A stretch of DNA of 64,000 bases from Acidovorax sp. sic0104 (GCF_019219095.1 NZ_JAHUWH010000006.1:237371-301370); one strand, 5' to 3'; positions 1 through 11,483 are shown, counted from the first letter of the stretch. Numbers and translations: made by a program. The notes: generated from the sequence alone by a model not told the origin.

Positions 1-555
<555 letters not shown>

Positions 556-570
556 TCGTCGGCAATCCAA

Positions 571-637
571 TCTGGCCTGATTGAAAATATCTGGTCAGAA
601 TGATATAGTCTGGTCTGAATTAAACATTCAGGCCAGA
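571..637 (+). promoter_or_regulatory. Promoter and probable autoregulatory operator of the Phd/PIN module
   Basis: A good sigma-70 promoter is visible: TTGAAA at 581-586, a 17-base spacer, and TATAGT at 604-609. It is framed by a perfect 10-base inverted repeat, TCTGGCCTGA at 571-580 and TCAGGCCAGA at 628-637. Further TCTGG/CTGGTC half-sites lie at 590-599 and 609-618, so half-sites cover both promoter elements. Antitoxins of this type normally repress their own operon by binding such palindromes; that role is inferred here. Confidence 0.65.
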
Positions 638-665
638 CTTTTTCTTTTTGGGAGTCCGTGCATCC

Positions 666-929
666 ATGCAGTCCGTCGGCATCTATGAAGCCAAGAGCAG
701 GTTTTCTGCCCTGATCGAGCTCGTCGAGCAGGGCGAAGAAGTGCGCATCACGCGCCATGGCAAGGAAGTGGTGCGCCTGCTGCCCGTGCGCCGGCGTCCC
801 GTCATCACCGACGAGCAGATCGCCCGCGAGCTGGGCCAGATCGACGCGCTGCATGCCAGCATCCGCCCCTTGGCCGAAGTGCCCAGCAGGCCTGATGCTT
901 TGCGCCGCGAAGGCCGGGCCAGCGCATGA
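666..929 (+). CDS. Phd/YefM-family antitoxin
   Basis: Small protein (87 residues) that opens with the classic Phd/YefM pattern MQSVGIYEAKSRFSALIELV followed by GEEVRITRHGKEVVRLLP. In this family the N-terminal half dimerises and binds operator DNA, and the C-terminal tail wraps around and blocks the toxin. The start is ATG 666, with GGGAG at 650-654 as ribosome binding site; an in-frame TTG at 648 is less likely because it precedes that site. The stop overlaps the ATG of the PIN-domain gene as ATGA, which points to translational coupling. It is the antitoxin of the pair. Confidence 0.9.
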   Translation: MQSVGIYEAKSRFSALIELVEQGEEVRITRHGKEVVRLLPVRRRPVITDEQIARELGQIDALHASIRPLAEVPSRPDALRREGRASA

Positions 930-1360
930 CCGCCTTCGTGCTGGACGCCTCCGTCACCGCCGCCTGGCTGCTGCCCGATGCCGCCAACGAACACACGCGC
1001 CGGCTCTACACCCTGATCCGCCGCGACGAGGTCGAGCCCCAGGCTCCCAACCTCTGGCAGTGGGAGTGCAGCAACCTCATCAGCAGCGGCGTGCACAGCG
1101 GCCGCATACCCCCCGCATCGGTGGAAGGGCTGTGGGGTGTGCTAGAAGCCATCCGCCACCGCGTGGAGCTGCACGACCTGGCGCCCGCCCAGCACAAGGC
1201 CGTGATGGACGTGGCGCTGGATACCGGCCTTCCCACATTCGATGCCGCCTATCTGTGGCTCGCGCGCTCACTGCGCCTGCCCCTGGCCACGTTCGATCCC
1301 CAGCAGATGGCCGCTGCCAAGCGCAGTGGCGTGCCGCTTCTTGACCTTTCCTGCCTTTGA
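926..1360 (+). CDS. PIN-domain toxin, VapC-like ribonuclease
   Basis: Protein of 144 residues with the PIN-domain acidic residues in order: Asp in [15 protein letters not shown] near residue 7, Glu in the [10 protein letters not shown] segment, and Asp in [14 protein letters not shown] toxins are Mg2+-dependent endoribonucleases that usually cleave tRNA or rRNA and are neutralised by the antitoxin encoded just upstream. The ATG overlaps the antitoxin stop by 4 bases. The stop lies only 11 bases before the guaA start, so guaA may be read from the module's transcript. The RNA target cannot be told from sequence. Confidence 0.88.
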   Translation: MTAFVLDASVTAAWLLPDAANEHTRRLYTLIRRDEVEPQAPNLWQWECSNLISSGVHSGRIPPASVEGLWGVLEAIRHRVELHDLAPAQHKAVMDVALDTGLPTFDAAYLWLARSLRLPLATFDPQQMAAAKRSGVPLLDLSCL

Positions 1361-1371
1361 AGACCACCACC

Positions 1372-2988
<1,617 letters not shown>

Positions 2989-3197
2989 TCGGCTCGCCGT
3001 TCATCCCCGACGGGTCTGCCTGCGTTTCCAGCGAGATCGTGGACAGGCTCCAAACCTCGGCTCGGACATTCATGCGGATGGATGTCGGGGCAGTTGGTGG
3101 CGCGGAGCGTCAGCCCGTTCCGGGCTCCTGACCGGGAACCTTCAATAATTTGGTCTCAAGGCGTGCGCGCGGCCGTGCCCGCGCCGCCGCCTGCCTG

Positions 3198-4106
3198 TCA
3201 GGCCTTCGCCTTCGCCTCGCCCGTCTGCGGGTCGTAGGCCGCGCCATCCGGGCCGATGAGGTTGCCCGTGGCCGTGTCGAATCGGCTCAGGCGGTAAGTG
3301 CCTGCGCCTTTGCCGTCCAGGCCGATGTAGTCCCCGCTGGCGTAGGCCACCCGGTTGTTCTGGGCCACGATGCCGTCCTTGGTCCAGGTGTTGCTCATCA
3401 GCCATTCGGTCGCATCCGCGCCGGCCGGGGGGGAGATCTCTCCGCTCATGCGCATCTTGGCGAGCGTCGGGTCCATGCCGAAGCCTTCTGCTGCGAGCAG
3501 GGCGTCGGGATTGTTCCTGTAGTACGCCGCTGTTTCGCTCGACATCTTGGACAGGTCGCTCTTGACCAAGGTGGAGCCATCGGTCGGGAACCTGGACAGC
3601 TCGCCGCTGCGGATGGACGCGTAGTCTGCCGCGAAGTCGGGGTTGTTCTTGAAGAACATATAGCGGCCGACGACGGTGTCGTCGCCTCCACTCAGAGCGG
3701 TGGCAGTCAGCCGGATGTAGTCTGGTACTTCGTAGTCTGCCGCAAAGGTACTGCCCAGGCCTTTCTCCCACTGCTTGAACTCTTCCAGGTTGTTGAAAGG
3801 GGCCTTGGTGGCAGAGGCCTGCGATGACTCGGGGGCGGAGGTGCTGGAGCCGGCCTTGCCGTATCGGTCGGCCGTGGACTTGTAGGCGGGGTCGGCAGGC
3901 GAGGCGGCTGCGGCGGCCGGGGCCTTTGCATCGGTGGCGGGCACTTCGGCCGACAGCTCCTGCAGCGTGGCCCTGAGCTCCTTCAGAAAGGTCAGGGGGT
4001 CGGCGTCGGCATGGTTCTGCGCGGTGCGCTCTGCAGCGCGCGCGGCCAGAGCACCGGACACGCCCATGGATGTCAGCATGTTGGTGGCTTGGGAAACATC
4101 GAGCAT
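3198..4106 (-). CDS. Hypothetical protein, 302 residues
   Basis: I do not recognise a family. The start is supported by an AAGGAGT ribosome binding site 8 bases before the ATG. Residues 1-60 look helical (MLDVSQATNMLTSMGVSG...). An Ala/Pro/Ser-rich linker spans about 60-100. The rest is a soluble domain with repeated aromatic and Gly/Asp segments such as YMFFKNNPDFAADYASIRSGEL and AAYYRNNPDALLAAEGFGMDP, and the end reads RFDTATGNLIGPDGAAYDPQTGE. There is no signal peptide and no membrane segment. The two NNPDxxA motifs are internally similar. It stands alone between guaA and putA, so context gives no role. Confidence 0.75.
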   Translation of the reverse strand: MLDVSQATNMLTSMGVSGALAARAAERTAQNHADADPLTFLKELRATLQELSAEVPATDAKAPAAAAASPADPAYKSTADRYGKAGSSTSAPESSQASATKAPFNNLEEFKQWEKGLGSTFAADYEVPDYIRLTATALSGGDDTVVGRYMFFKNNPDFAADYASIRSGELSRFPTDGSTLVKSDLSKMSSETAAYYRNNPDALLAAEGFGMDPTLAKMRMSGEISPPAGADATEWLMSNTWTKDGIVAQNNRVAYASGDYIGLDGKGAGTYRLSRFDTATGNLIGPDGAAYDPQTGEAKAKA

Positions 4107-4536
4107 CTTGTGACTCCTTCAGAGGCCGGGGCCGGTTGGTGGGAGGATGTCCTGCGCTTGCGCACAGGACGTTGCTCCTATGGTCCCCGAACCAGCGTTC
4201 CCCGGTCCCCGCGTAAGCGGTGCAAAGCACGGGCTTATCGCGCCACCGGTTTGCCCTTTCACCGGCGCTTCACCGGCGCTCAGCGGTGGCTTGTGTGCAC
4301 ACACCCCGGCGGGCCGCGATCGCGCTGGCCGATGAAGTGGCGGCGCGTTTTGACAGGACGATGCACCGGGGGAGCCGGGCCAGGAGTGCGCGGCGCCATG
4401 GTTTGCTACGAAAAAAATAGCTATTGGCGCTGATCCGGCAAGCGGTAGTGGCCATTTTCATTCAAAAAAAGCACCTCACTCCCTCTGCGCCACGCGCGGG
4501 CCGCCCGCGCAGGGGCGTCAAGCGCGCAACGGGGCC
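4107..4536. other. Intergenic region between hypothetical gene and putA
   Basis: About 430 bases with no convincing gene. The right half holds one copy of the interspersed repeat (4404-4456). The two flanking genes both run on the minus strand, so this stretch holds the putA 3' end and the upstream region of the hypothetical gene. A run of T on the minus strand (4466-4472) follows putA, but I could not draw a clean terminator stem with it. Confidence 0.4.
4404..4456 (+). repeat. Interspersed Comamonadaceae-type repeat, copy 1
   Basis: Shares the order GCTA...AATAGCT-x-TGGCGCT...CAAGCG-x-TAG-x-GGCC with the other copies in this window (12844, 16748, 18376, 31588, 39940, 61549, and coding copies in rlmD and pepN). 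This copy is degenerate in the middle. Confidence 0.5.
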
Positions 4537-7500
4537 TCAGCCGATGGTCATCAGGCTGGCATTGCCTCCTGCGGCCGCGGTGTTCACGCTCAAGGCCCGT
4601 TCGATCAGCAGGCGTTCCAGCGGCACCTCGGTGCTGCCGGGTGGCAGTGCCGTGACGGCGACGATGGGGCCGGGTCGGTGTGCGAGCTTCTCGCACACGC
4701 TGCGCAGCGATTCAGTGCTGCCGTGGTGCAGCACTGCCACCATCTCGGTGCGCCCATCGGCCCAGGAGTCGCCTGTGGTCAGGACGCGTGCCTGCACGTC
4801 GGCCGGCAGGGTGGCGAGCAGTGGGGCTTGCACGTCCGGCCACACCGCCTTGCCGCCGCTGGCCAGCACGGCGGCCAGCTGGGTCAGCAGGTCGTCCTGC
4901 GTGGAGGCGATGCACAGCACCGTGGCCCGGGGCAGCAGGCTGTAGACATTGCGCTCGCCCGTGGGGCCGGGGAGGGTGCGTGCGGTGCCCGCCTGGCTTT
5001 CTGCGGCAAAGCGGCGGCAGATGGCGGCCAGGGCGCTGTGGCCCTGCATCTGCGCCCAGCGTTCGAGTGTGCGCAGGGGGGCGAGCAGGCCGTCGCGCGC
5101 TGACACGTCGGCGGGGGCGGTGCGGTCTGCGGCGGCAAAGGTCAGCGCCAGCGCGTTGGAGGGGCGTTCGGACAGCAGGCGCAGCAGGTACAGCGGGCCG
5201 CCGGCCTTGGGGCCCGTGCCCGACAGGCCTTCGCCACCGAAGGGTTGCACGCCGACCACGGCGCCCACCATGTTGCGGTTGACGTAGACGTTGCCGGCAT
5301 GCGCGCGGTCCACCACGCGGGCGATGGTTTCGTCGATGCGGGTGTGCACGCCCTGCGTGAGGCCGTAGCCGGTGGCGTTGATCTGGTCGAGCAAGTGGTC
5401 CAGGTCCTTGCGGGCGTAGCGCACCAGGTGCAGTACGGGGCCGAAGACCTCGCGCTGCAGTTCGCTGATGCTGTTCAGCTCGATCAGCGTGGGCGTCACG
5501 AAGGTACCCTGCGCCACCTCGCCCGCCTCGCGGCGGCAGCGCTGGAACACGCGGTGGCCACGGCCCTTGAATGCCTCGATGTGCCGGTGGATGCCGCCCT
5601 GGGCCTCGGCATCGATCACCGGGCCCACGTCCACCGCCAGGGCGCCGGGGTTGCCCATGCGCAGCTCGCCCATGGCGCCCTCGAGCATCTCCACCACGCG
5701 GTCGGCGGCGTCCTCCTGCACGCACAGCACGCGCAGGGCCGAGCAGCGCTGGCCGGCGCTGTCGAAGGCCGAAGCGACCGCGTCGGTGACGACCTGCTCC
5801 ACCAGGGCCGAGGAGTCCACGATCATCGCGTTCTGCCCACCGGTCTCGGCGATCAGCGGGATGGGGCGGCCCGCCGGGTCGAGCCGTCCTGCGACGGTGC
5901 GCTGCAGGATGCGCGCCACCTCGGTGGAGCCGGTGAACATGACGCCCATCACGCGCGCATCGCCGATCAGGCGGGCGCCCACGGTCTCGCCCTGGCCGGG
6001 CAGCAACTGCACGGCGGCGCGCGGCACGCCGGCACGCCAGAGCAGGCGCACGGCCTCGGCGGCGATCAGCGGGGTTTGCTCGGCCGGCTTGGCCAGCACC
6101 GGGTTGCCGGCGGCCAGGGCTGCGGCCACCTGGCCCATGAAGATGGCCAGCGGAAAGTTCCAGGGGCTGATGCAGGCCACGGGGCCCAGCGGGATGTGCG
6201 TGGCGTTGTCGAAGGTGGTTGTGACCTGGGCTGCGTAGTAGCGCAAGAAATCCACCGCCTCGCGCACCTCGGCAATCGCGTTGCTGGCGCTCTTGCCGGC
6301 CTCGCGCATCAACAGGCCCATCAGGGGCTGCAGGCGGTCTTCGAGCAGGTCGGCCGTGCGCCGCAGTGCCGCTGCGCGCTCTGAGGGTGCGATGGCGGCC
6401 CAGGCCGGGGCTGCCTGCTGCGCGTTCTGCAGCGCCTGATCCACATCGTCGGCCGTGGCCTCCTGCACCTGGCCTACCACGTCGCGCAGGTCGGCGGGGT
6501 TGCGCACGGGGGCCGTGGGGCCGGTGGCGGCATCGGCGGCCAGCATCGGGCCGGCCTTCCAGTCGTGCAGCGCGCTGGCCTGCAGCGTGGCGCTCAGTTG
6601 GGCCAGCACGGCGTCGCTCGCAATGTCCAGGCCCTGCGAATTGGGGCGGCCCGTGCCATACAGCGCGCCGGGCAGGGGGATGCGCGGGTGGGGCAGGGCG
6701 GCTTGGCCCTCTCGGGCGGCGGCTTCGTCCACCACCTGCACGGGGCTGTGCACCAGTTCGGCCAGCGGGATGGTCTCGTCGGCGATGCGGTTCACGAAGG
6801 AGGTGTTGGCGCCGTTCTCCAGCAGGCGGCGCACCAGGTAGGCCAGCAGCGTCTCGTGCGTGCCTACGGGGGCGTAGATGCGGCAGGGGCGGCCCAGCTT
6901 GCCGGCCGTGGTGGCGCCCACCACCTGTTCGTACAGCGGCTCGCCCATGCCGTGCAGGCACTGGAACTCGTACTGGCCCGCATAGTAGTTGCTGCCCGCC
7001 AGCTGGTAGATGGTGGCCAGGGTCTCTGCGTTGTGCGTGGCGAACTGCGGGTACACGGCCTCGGGCGCGGCCAGCAGCTTGCGCGCGCAGGCCACGTAGG
7101 AGATGTCGGTGTGCACCTTGCGGGTGTAGACCGGGTAGTCGGCCAGGCCGTCGATCTGTGCGCGCTTGATCTCGCTGTCCCAGTAGGCGCCCTTGACCAG
7201 GCGCACCATGAGGCGGCGGCCGGTGCGCCGGGCCAGGTCGATGACGAAGTCGATGACATACGGGCAGCGCTTCTGGTAGGCCTGGATCACGAAGCCGATC
7301 CCGTTCCAGCCGGCCAGGCTCTCTTCATGGCACAGCCGCTCCAGCAGATCGAGCGAGATCTCCAGCCGGTCGGCCTCTTCGGCGTCGATGTTGATGCCGA
7401 TGTCGTAGCTTTTGGCCAGCTCGGTCAGGCGCACCACCTGCGGGTAGAGCTCGTCCATCACGCGGCCGAACTGCGCGCGGCTGTAGCGCGGGTGCAGGGC

Positions 7501-8286
7501 CGACAGCTTGATCGAGATGCCGGGGCCTTCGTAGATGCCGCGCCCGGCCGATGCCTTGCCGATGGCGTGGATGGCCTGCTCGTACGAGGCGTAGTAGCGC
7601 TCGGCGTCGGCCGTGGTCAGCGCGGCCTCGCCCAGCATGTCGTAGGAGTAGCGAAAGCCCTCGGCCTCCATGCGGCGGGCGTTGGAAAGCGCCTCGGCAA
7701 TGGTCTCGCCGGTCACGAACTGCTCGCCCATCATGCGCATGGCCATGTCCACGCCCTTGCGGATCAGCGGCTCGCCGCCCTTGCCGATGAGGCGGCCCAG
7801 CGAGGCGCCCAGGCTGCCTTCGCTGTGCGTGGCCACCAGCTTGCCGGTGATGAGCAAGCCCCAGGTGGCGGCGTTGACGAAGAGCGAAGGGCTCTTGCCC
7901 AGGTGCGGCTCCCACTGGCCGTTGCTGATCTTGTCGCGGATCAGCGCGTCGCGCGTGGCCTTGTCGGGGATGCGCAGCAGCGCCTCGGCCAGGCACATCA
8001 GGGCCACGCCTTCCTGCGACGAGAGCGAGAACTCCTGCAGCAGGCCCTGCACGATGCCTGCGCGTCCCGTGCCCGCCTTGCGCTCGCGCAGGGCGCCCGC
8101 AATGCGCAGTGCCAGCTGCTGCGCTGCAGCGGCCACGCTCTGCGGCAGGCGGGCCTGCGCCAGCAGCGGCTCCAGGGCCGCGGGCTCGGGGCGGCGGCAG
8201 GCGGCGGTGATGGCGGCGCGCAGGGGGTTGGCCACCGGGGTGCGCGGGGCGAAGTCGGCGAAGGCGGCAGAGGCGGGCTGGGTCAT
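4537..8286 (-). CDS. putA: Bifunctional proline dehydrogenase / pyrroline-5-carboxylate dehydrogenase
   Basis: Oxidises proline to glutamate in two steps, passing electrons to FAD/quinone and then NAD+. The proline dehydrogenase barrel (about residues 190-480) shows ISIKLSALHPRYSR and MVRLVKGAYWDSEIKRAQ. The aldehyde dehydrogenase part (about 570-1030) has the SPWNFPLAIF segment, ETGGQNAMIVDSSA and the catalytic Cys in SAGQRCSALRVL. The last 200 residues form the extra C-terminal domain of long PutA proteins and end in RALSVNTAAAGGNASLMTIG. At 1249 residues it lacks the N-terminal ribbon-helix-helix DNA-binding segment of enterobacterial PutA, so it should be an enzyme only. Regulation probably falls to the divergent Lrp-type gene. 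Confidence 0.96.
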   Translation of the reverse strand: MTQPASAAFADFAPRTPVANPLRAAITAACRRPEPAALEPLLAQARLPQSVAAAAQQLALRIAGALRERKAGTGRAGIVQGLLQEFSLSSQEGVALMCLAEALLRIPDKATRDALIRDKISNGQWEPHLGKSPSLFVNAATWGLLITGKLVATHSEGSLGASLGRLIGKGGEPLIRKGVDMAMRMMGEQFVTGETIAEALSNARRMEAEGFRYSYDMLGEAALTTADAERYYASYEQAIHAIGKASAGRGIYEGPGISIKLSALHPRYSRAQFGRVMDELYPQVVRLTELAKSYDIGINIDAEEADRLEISLDLLERLCHEESLAGWNGIGFVIQAYQKRCPYVIDFVIDLARRTGRRLMVRLVKGAYWDSEIKRAQIDGLADYPVYTRKVHTDISYVACARKLLAAPEAVYPQFATHNAETLATIYQLAGSNYYAGQYEFQCLHGMGEPLYEQVVGATTAGKLGRPCRIYAPVGTHETLLAYLVRRLLENGANTSFVNRIADETIPLAELVHSPVQVVDEAAAREGQAALPHPRIPLPGALYGTGRPNSQGLDIASDAVLAQLSATLQASALHDWKAGPMLAADAATGPTAPVRNPADLRDVVGQVQEATADDVDQALQNAQQAAPAWAAIAPSERAAALRRTADLLEDRLQPLMGLLMREAGKSASNAIAEVREAVDFLRYYAAQVTTTFDNATHIPLGPVACISPWNFPLAIFMGQVAAALAAGNPVLAKPAEQTPLIAAEAVRLLWRAGVPRAAVQLLPGQGETVGARLIGDARVMGVMFTGSTEVARILQRTVAGRLDPAGRPIPLIAETGGQNAMIVDSSALVEQVVTDAVASAFDSAGQRCSALRVLCVQEDAADRVVEMLEGAMGELRMGNPGALAVDVGPVIDAEAQGGIHRHIEAFKGRGHRVFQRCRREAGEVAQGTFVTPTLIELNSISELQREVFGPVLHLVRYARKDLDHLLDQINATGYGLTQGVHTRIDETIARVVDRAHAGNVYVNRNMVGAVVGVQPFGGEGLSGTGPKAGGPLYLLRLLSERPSNALALTFAAADRTAPADVSARDGLLAPLRTLERWAQMQGHSALAAICRRFAAESQAGTARTLPGPTGERNVYSLLPRATVLCIASTQDDLLTQLAAVLASGGKAVWPDVQAPLLATLPADVQARVLTTGDSWADGRTEMVAVLHHGSTESLRSVCEKLAHRPGPIVAVTALPPGSTEVPLERLLIERALSVNTAAAGGNASLMTIG

Positions 8287-8413
8287 GGTGAGTCTCGCAG
8301 GGAAAAATTCGGCCCCGACGGCGATCAGGACCTGCTGGAGGGGATCATCTCTGGACTCGCGGTGAATAAATGTTCGAAAATCAGCGTATCAAGCGAATGA
8401 ATCACTAGAGTCA
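8287..8413. promoter_or_regulatory. Divergent promoter region putA / Lrp-type regulator
   Basis: 127 bases separate the putA start (reading left) from the regulator start (reading right). The part near 8360-8405 is AT-richer (AATAAATGTTCGAAAATC) and is where I would expect the promoters and the regulator's site. I see no clear -35/-10 pair or palindrome, so the call rests on divergent geometry and on the known habit of PutR-type Lrp proteins to control adjacent putA. Confidence 0.45.
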
Positions 8414-8893
8414 ATGACCAACGATGCTGATCTGGACCGTATCGACCGCCGGATTCTGTCAATCCTGCAGGAAGACGGCCGCATTGCCAACCTCAAGCTG
8501 GCGGAGGCCGTGGCCCTGTCGCCCACTGCGGTGCTGGCGCGGGTGCAGCGGCTCACGCGCGACGGCTTCATCCTGGGATACGAGGCTCGGCTGAACCCGC
8601 TCAAGCTGGGGGCGGGCATGCTCGTCTTCGTGGAGGTGCTGCTGGACCGCACGACGCCCAATGTGTTCGACCAGTTCAAGGCGGCCGTCCAGGTGCACCC
8701 CGAGATCATGGAATGCCACATGGTGGCCGGGGGCTTCGACTACCTGCTCAAGACCCGCTCGGCCGACATGAATGCCTACCGCGTGTTCGCGGGCGCCGTG
8801 CTGTGGCAGCTGCCGGGCGTGCGCGAGACGCGCACCTACGCGGTGATGGAAGAGGTCAAGCACACCAACCACCTGCATCTGCGCGCTGCATGA
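8414..8893 (+). CDS. Lrp/AsnC-family regulator, probably of proline use (PutR-like)
   Basis: Protein of 159 residues with the Lrp/AsnC layout. A winged helix-turn-helix occupies the first 60 residues (LDRIDRRILSILQEDGRIANLKLAEAVALSPTAVLARVQRL). The effector-binding RAM domain follows, with the GxxDYLL signature visible in MVAGGFDYLLKTRSADMNAY, and the end reads RETRTYAVMEEVKHTNHLHL. Lrp-type proteins next to and divergent from putA (PutR, BkdR-like) usually activate putA in response to proline. That function is inferred from position. The start ATG 8414 has only weak ribosome-binding bases in front of it. Confidence 0.88.
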   Translation: MTNDADLDRIDRRILSILQEDGRIANLKLAEAVALSPTAVLARVQRLTRDGFILGYEARLNPLKLGAGMLVFVEVLLDRTTPNVFDQFKAAVQVHPEIMECHMVAGGFDYLLKTRSADMNAYRVFAGAVLWQLPGVRETRTYAVMEEVKHTNHLHLRAA

Positions 8894-8999
8894 CGCGGGC
8901 CCGCAAGCGGCTGCCTGCTTTCCTGCCACAGCCGCGTTGGCTGCGCATGCCAAAGCCCGCATAATGTCCGGCAGTTACGTCTGATCGAGGAGAAAAAAC

Positions 9000-9299
9000 A
9001 TGAAGGCCTTTGCCTATGCTGCGGCAGCCCTGGCGGCTGCGTTTTTCAGCCAGTCCGCCGCCGCTTCCTGCTATGTGGTGTACGGCCCCGACCAGGACAT
9101 CGTGTACCGTGCGCCCGAGCCGCCGATCGACATGTCGCGCCAGATCCACGAAACCCTGCCCCTGGTGGCGCCCAACTCGACGCTGGTGTTCAGCCCGGAC
9201 AACTACAACTGCGAGGTGACCATCAACAAGCTGCCCCTGGCTGCCGCCTCGATGCGCGTTGCTCCTGGCGCACGTGCGGCGCGCGCCGACCGCGGCTGA
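9000..9299 (+). CDS. Small exported hypothetical protein
   Basis: A 99-residue protein with a typical Sec signal peptide: Lys at position 2, a hydrophobic core AYAAAALAAAFF, and a likely cut after SQSAAA before SCYVVYGPDQ. The mature part is about 77 residues with two Cys that could form a disulfide (SCYVVYG and NYNCEVTINKL). The ribosome binding site GAGGAG lies 10 bases before the ATG. The central phrase YGPDQDIVYRAPEPPIDMSR suggests a conserved betaproteobacterial protein, but I know no function. rlmD follows 58 bases later on the same strand. Confidence 0.75.
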   Translation: MKAFAYAAAALAAAFFSQSAAASCYVVYGPDQDIVYRAPEPPIDMSRQIHETLPLVAPNSTLVFSPDNYNCEVTINKLPLAAASMRVAPGARAARADRG

Positions 9300-9357
9300 G
9301 CGTCTGCAGGCAACCAGGTCCGGACAGGCGCAGTCCCGGGCCTGAGACAATCGGGGG

Positions 9358-10818
9358 ATGAGCGAACCGAAAGAACTATCCCCCTCGTTTGAACCTTGCG
9401 CGCAAGAAGCCTCCGACCTGCCCGAAGGCTGGCTGCAGGTGCAGTCCATGGACCTCGACGCCCAGGGCGTGGCCCGCAAGCCCGACGGCAAGGTCGTCTT
9501 CATCGATGGTGCCCTGCCGTTCGAGCTGGTCACCGCCAACACCCACCGCAAGAAGAACAACTGGGAACAGGCCAGCCTGACGGCGATCCACCGTGAATCG
9601 TCGCAGCGGGTGCGCCCCGGCTGCCAGCATTTCGGGCTGCATGGCGGTGCGTGCGGGGGCTGCAAGATGCAGCACCTGCACGTGGGCGCACAAGTGGCCG
9701 TCAAGCAGCGGGTGCTGGAAGACAACCTCTGGCATCTGGGCAAGGTCAAGGCCGAAACCGTGATGCGCCCCATCGAAGGGCCCGCCTGGGGCTACCGCTA
9801 CCGCGCACGCCTGGCGGTGCGCCATGTGATCAAGAAAGGCACGGTGCTCGTGGGCTTTCATGAGCGCAAGAGCCGCTACATCGCGGACATGCAGACCTGC
9901 AAGATCCTGCCGCCGCACGTGGATGCCATGCTGATGCCCCTGCGCTCGCTGATCGCGGGCATGGATGCCCGGGACACCTGCCCGCAGATCGAACTGGCCT
10001 GCGGCGACACCGTCACCGCCATGGTGCTGCGGCACCTGGAGCCGCTGAGCGTCGGCGACCTGGCGCGGCTGCGCGCGTTTGCCGCCGAACATGGCGTTCA
10101 ATGGTGGCTGCAGCCCAAGGGCCCGGACACGGTGAAGCTGCTGGACGAGGGCGGCGAGCAACTGTCGTATGCGCTGCCCGACTTTGGCATCACGATGCCC
10201 TTCAAGCCCACGGACTTCACGCAGGTGAACCCGCACATCAACCGCGTGCTGGTAAGCCGGGCGCTGCGACTGCTGGACGTGCAGCCGCATGAGCGCGTCA
10301 TCGACTGGTTCTGCGGCCTGGGCAACTTCACGCTGCCCCTGGCCACGCAGGCCCGCGAGGTACTGGGCATCGAAGGCAGCGAGGCCCTGGTGGCCCGCTC
10401 CCGTGAAAACTATGCATTGAATCAGCGTGCATCCCTTGATGGTAAAGCGCTGGCAGCTACTGATTTTGTAGCGCGCAACCTTTTCGAGATGACGCCCGAA
10501 ATGCTGGTGGCCGATGGATCGGCAGACAAGTGGCTGGTGGATCCGCCGCGCGAAGGCGCGTTTGCGCTGGCCAAGGCGCTGGCCGACATCGAGCAATCAC
10601 GCATCGGCGCCGACGGCGCGGGCCCGCTGCCCGCCGGGGCCGAGAACTGGACGCCGCCCCAGCGCATCGTCTACGTGAGCTGCAACCCCGCCACGCTGGC
10701 GCGGGACGCGGGCCTGCTGGTGCACCTGGGGGGCTACAAGTGCACGGCGGCAGGCATGGTCAACATGTTCCCGCACACGGCGCACGTGGAAAGCATGGCG
10801 GTGTTCGAGCGGGCTTGA
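9358..10818 (+). CDS. rlmD: 23S rRNA (uracil-1939-C5)-methyltransferase
   Basis: SAM-dependent enzyme that makes m5U1939 in 23S rRNA. After an N-terminal TRAM-like domain come the iron-sulfur cluster cysteines ([18 protein letters not shown] and a later MQTCKILPP). The SAM site reads [15 protein letters not shown]. The catalytic Cys is in [12 protein letters not shown], and the general-base region is [13 protein letters not shown]. At 486 residues it is somewhat longer than E. coli RlmD. One reason is an insert at about residues 357-372 encoded by an interspersed repeat lying in frame, described separately. Confidence 0.95.
   Translation: MSEPKELSPSFEPCAQEASDLPEGWLQVQSMDLDAQGVARKPDGKVVFIDGALPFELVTANTHRKKNNWEQASLTAIHRESSQRVRPGCQHFGLHGGACGGCKMQHLHVGAQVAVKQRVLEDNLWHLGKVKAETVMRPIEGPAWGYRYRARLAVRHVIKKGTVLVGFHERKSRYIADMQTCKILPPHVDAMLMPLRSLIAGMDARDTCPQIELACGDTVTAMVLRHLEPLSVGDLARLRAFAAEHGVQWWLQPKGPDTVKLLDEGGEQLSYALPDFGITMPFKPTDFTQVNPHINRVLVSRALRLLDVQPHERVIDWFCGLGNFTLPLATQAREVLGIEGSEALVARSRENYALNQRASLDGKALAATDFVARNLFEMTPEMLVADGSADKWLVDPPREGAFALAKALADIEQSRIGADGAGPLPAGAENWTPPQRIVYVSCNPATLARDAGLLVHLGGYKCTAAGMVNMFPHTAHVESMAVFERA
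10426..10472 (-). repeat. Interspersed repeat inside the rlmD reading frame
   Basis: Read on the minus strand this stretch begins GCTACAAAATCAGTAGCTG, then CCAGCGCTTTACCATCAAGG. That matches the order of the intergenic copies (GCTAT...ATAGCTG...CGCTT...AAG). In rlmD it encodes roughly [16 protein letters not shown] between the SAM site and the [11 protein letters not shown] region. Confidence 0.55.
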
Positions 10819-10889
10819 TGGGGCGTGGGGGGGCAGGGCACAGTCCTGCCATGGCCCCCTGCGCGCACCGGGGCTTCAGCGCCTGGCCG

Positions 10890-11267
10890 TCAGCTGCGGC
10901 TGCGGCTGGCTGCGGGGTCGCGCGTTTCGGTTTCGATGTCGGCGCTGCTGCCCTTGCGCTCGGGCTTCTTGACCTCGCCCAGCACTGACGGCGTGCCTTC
11001 GATCTTGTTTTCGCGCATATAGGCGTCCATGTCCTTCCAGCCTGCAAACACAGATGCCTTGGCGGCCTTGGGGTTGAGCGTGTAGCAGTCTTCCAGCCCG
11101 CGCAGCGCATGGCGGCAGGCGCCACCGATGGCCTTGGCCTCGGCATCGCGCTGCGCAATGCGCGGGTCAGGCCCCAGTCCGGGGATCTTGTCGCAGCCAG
11201 CCAGCAGCAGCGCAAGGGCTGCCACGGCCAGCAGGCGCAGCGAGGTGGAGGGCAGGTTGCGATACAT
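10890..11267 (-). CDS. Putative lipoprotein
   Basis: A 125-residue protein with a lipoprotein signal peptide: a basic start MYRNLPSTSLR, hydrophobic stretch LLAVAALALLLAGC, and lipobox LLAGC with the acyl-accepting Cys at about 25. Asp follows the Cys, which in enteric bacteria favours retention in the inner membrane; whether that rule holds here is unknown. The mature part has two Cys (GACRHALRGLEDCYTLNPKAAKAS) spaced as in small helical proteins, and a charged tail. The central segment resembles betaproteobacterial lipoproteins of unknown function. It ends 71 bases from the rlmD stop, convergent with it. Confidence 0.78.
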   Translation of the reverse strand: MYRNLPSTSLRLLAVAALALLLAGCDKIPGLGPDPRIAQRDAEAKAIGGACRHALRGLEDCYTLNPKAAKASVFAGWKDMDAYMRENKIEGTPSVLGEVKKPERKGSSADIETETRDPAASRSRS

Positions 11268-11326
11268 GTACTTGCATTATCGGCAGGACTTCGCCGCGAT
11301 TGAGGCTTGACCTTGGCGCAAGCTCA

Positions 11327-11355
11327 ACAAAAAGAAAAAGGCTCCCGAAGGAGCC
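11327..11355 (-). terminator. Rho-independent terminator after the YccA-like gene
   Basis: Read on the minus strand, GGCTCC-TTCG-GGAGCC (11340-11355) is followed by TTTTTCTTTTTG (11328-11339). It lies 130 bases beyond the stop of the leftward YccA-like gene. Confidence 0.8.
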
Positions 11356-11483
11356 CTGTGGCGCGCGCGGCAACGGCGGCGGTCGAAACTGGCGCAGTAC
11401 CATCCCAGTGCACCCGTGGAACCGGCTTCGCCGGGCCACCGGGTGCGTCCCCCTTGGGGGAAGCTGCGCAGCCGCTCAGGGGG

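Noticed and set aside
5245..8400. Very long plus-strand frames opposite putA.
   Set aside because: They are shadows caused by high GC and codon bias of putA, which has complete domain structure on the minus strand.
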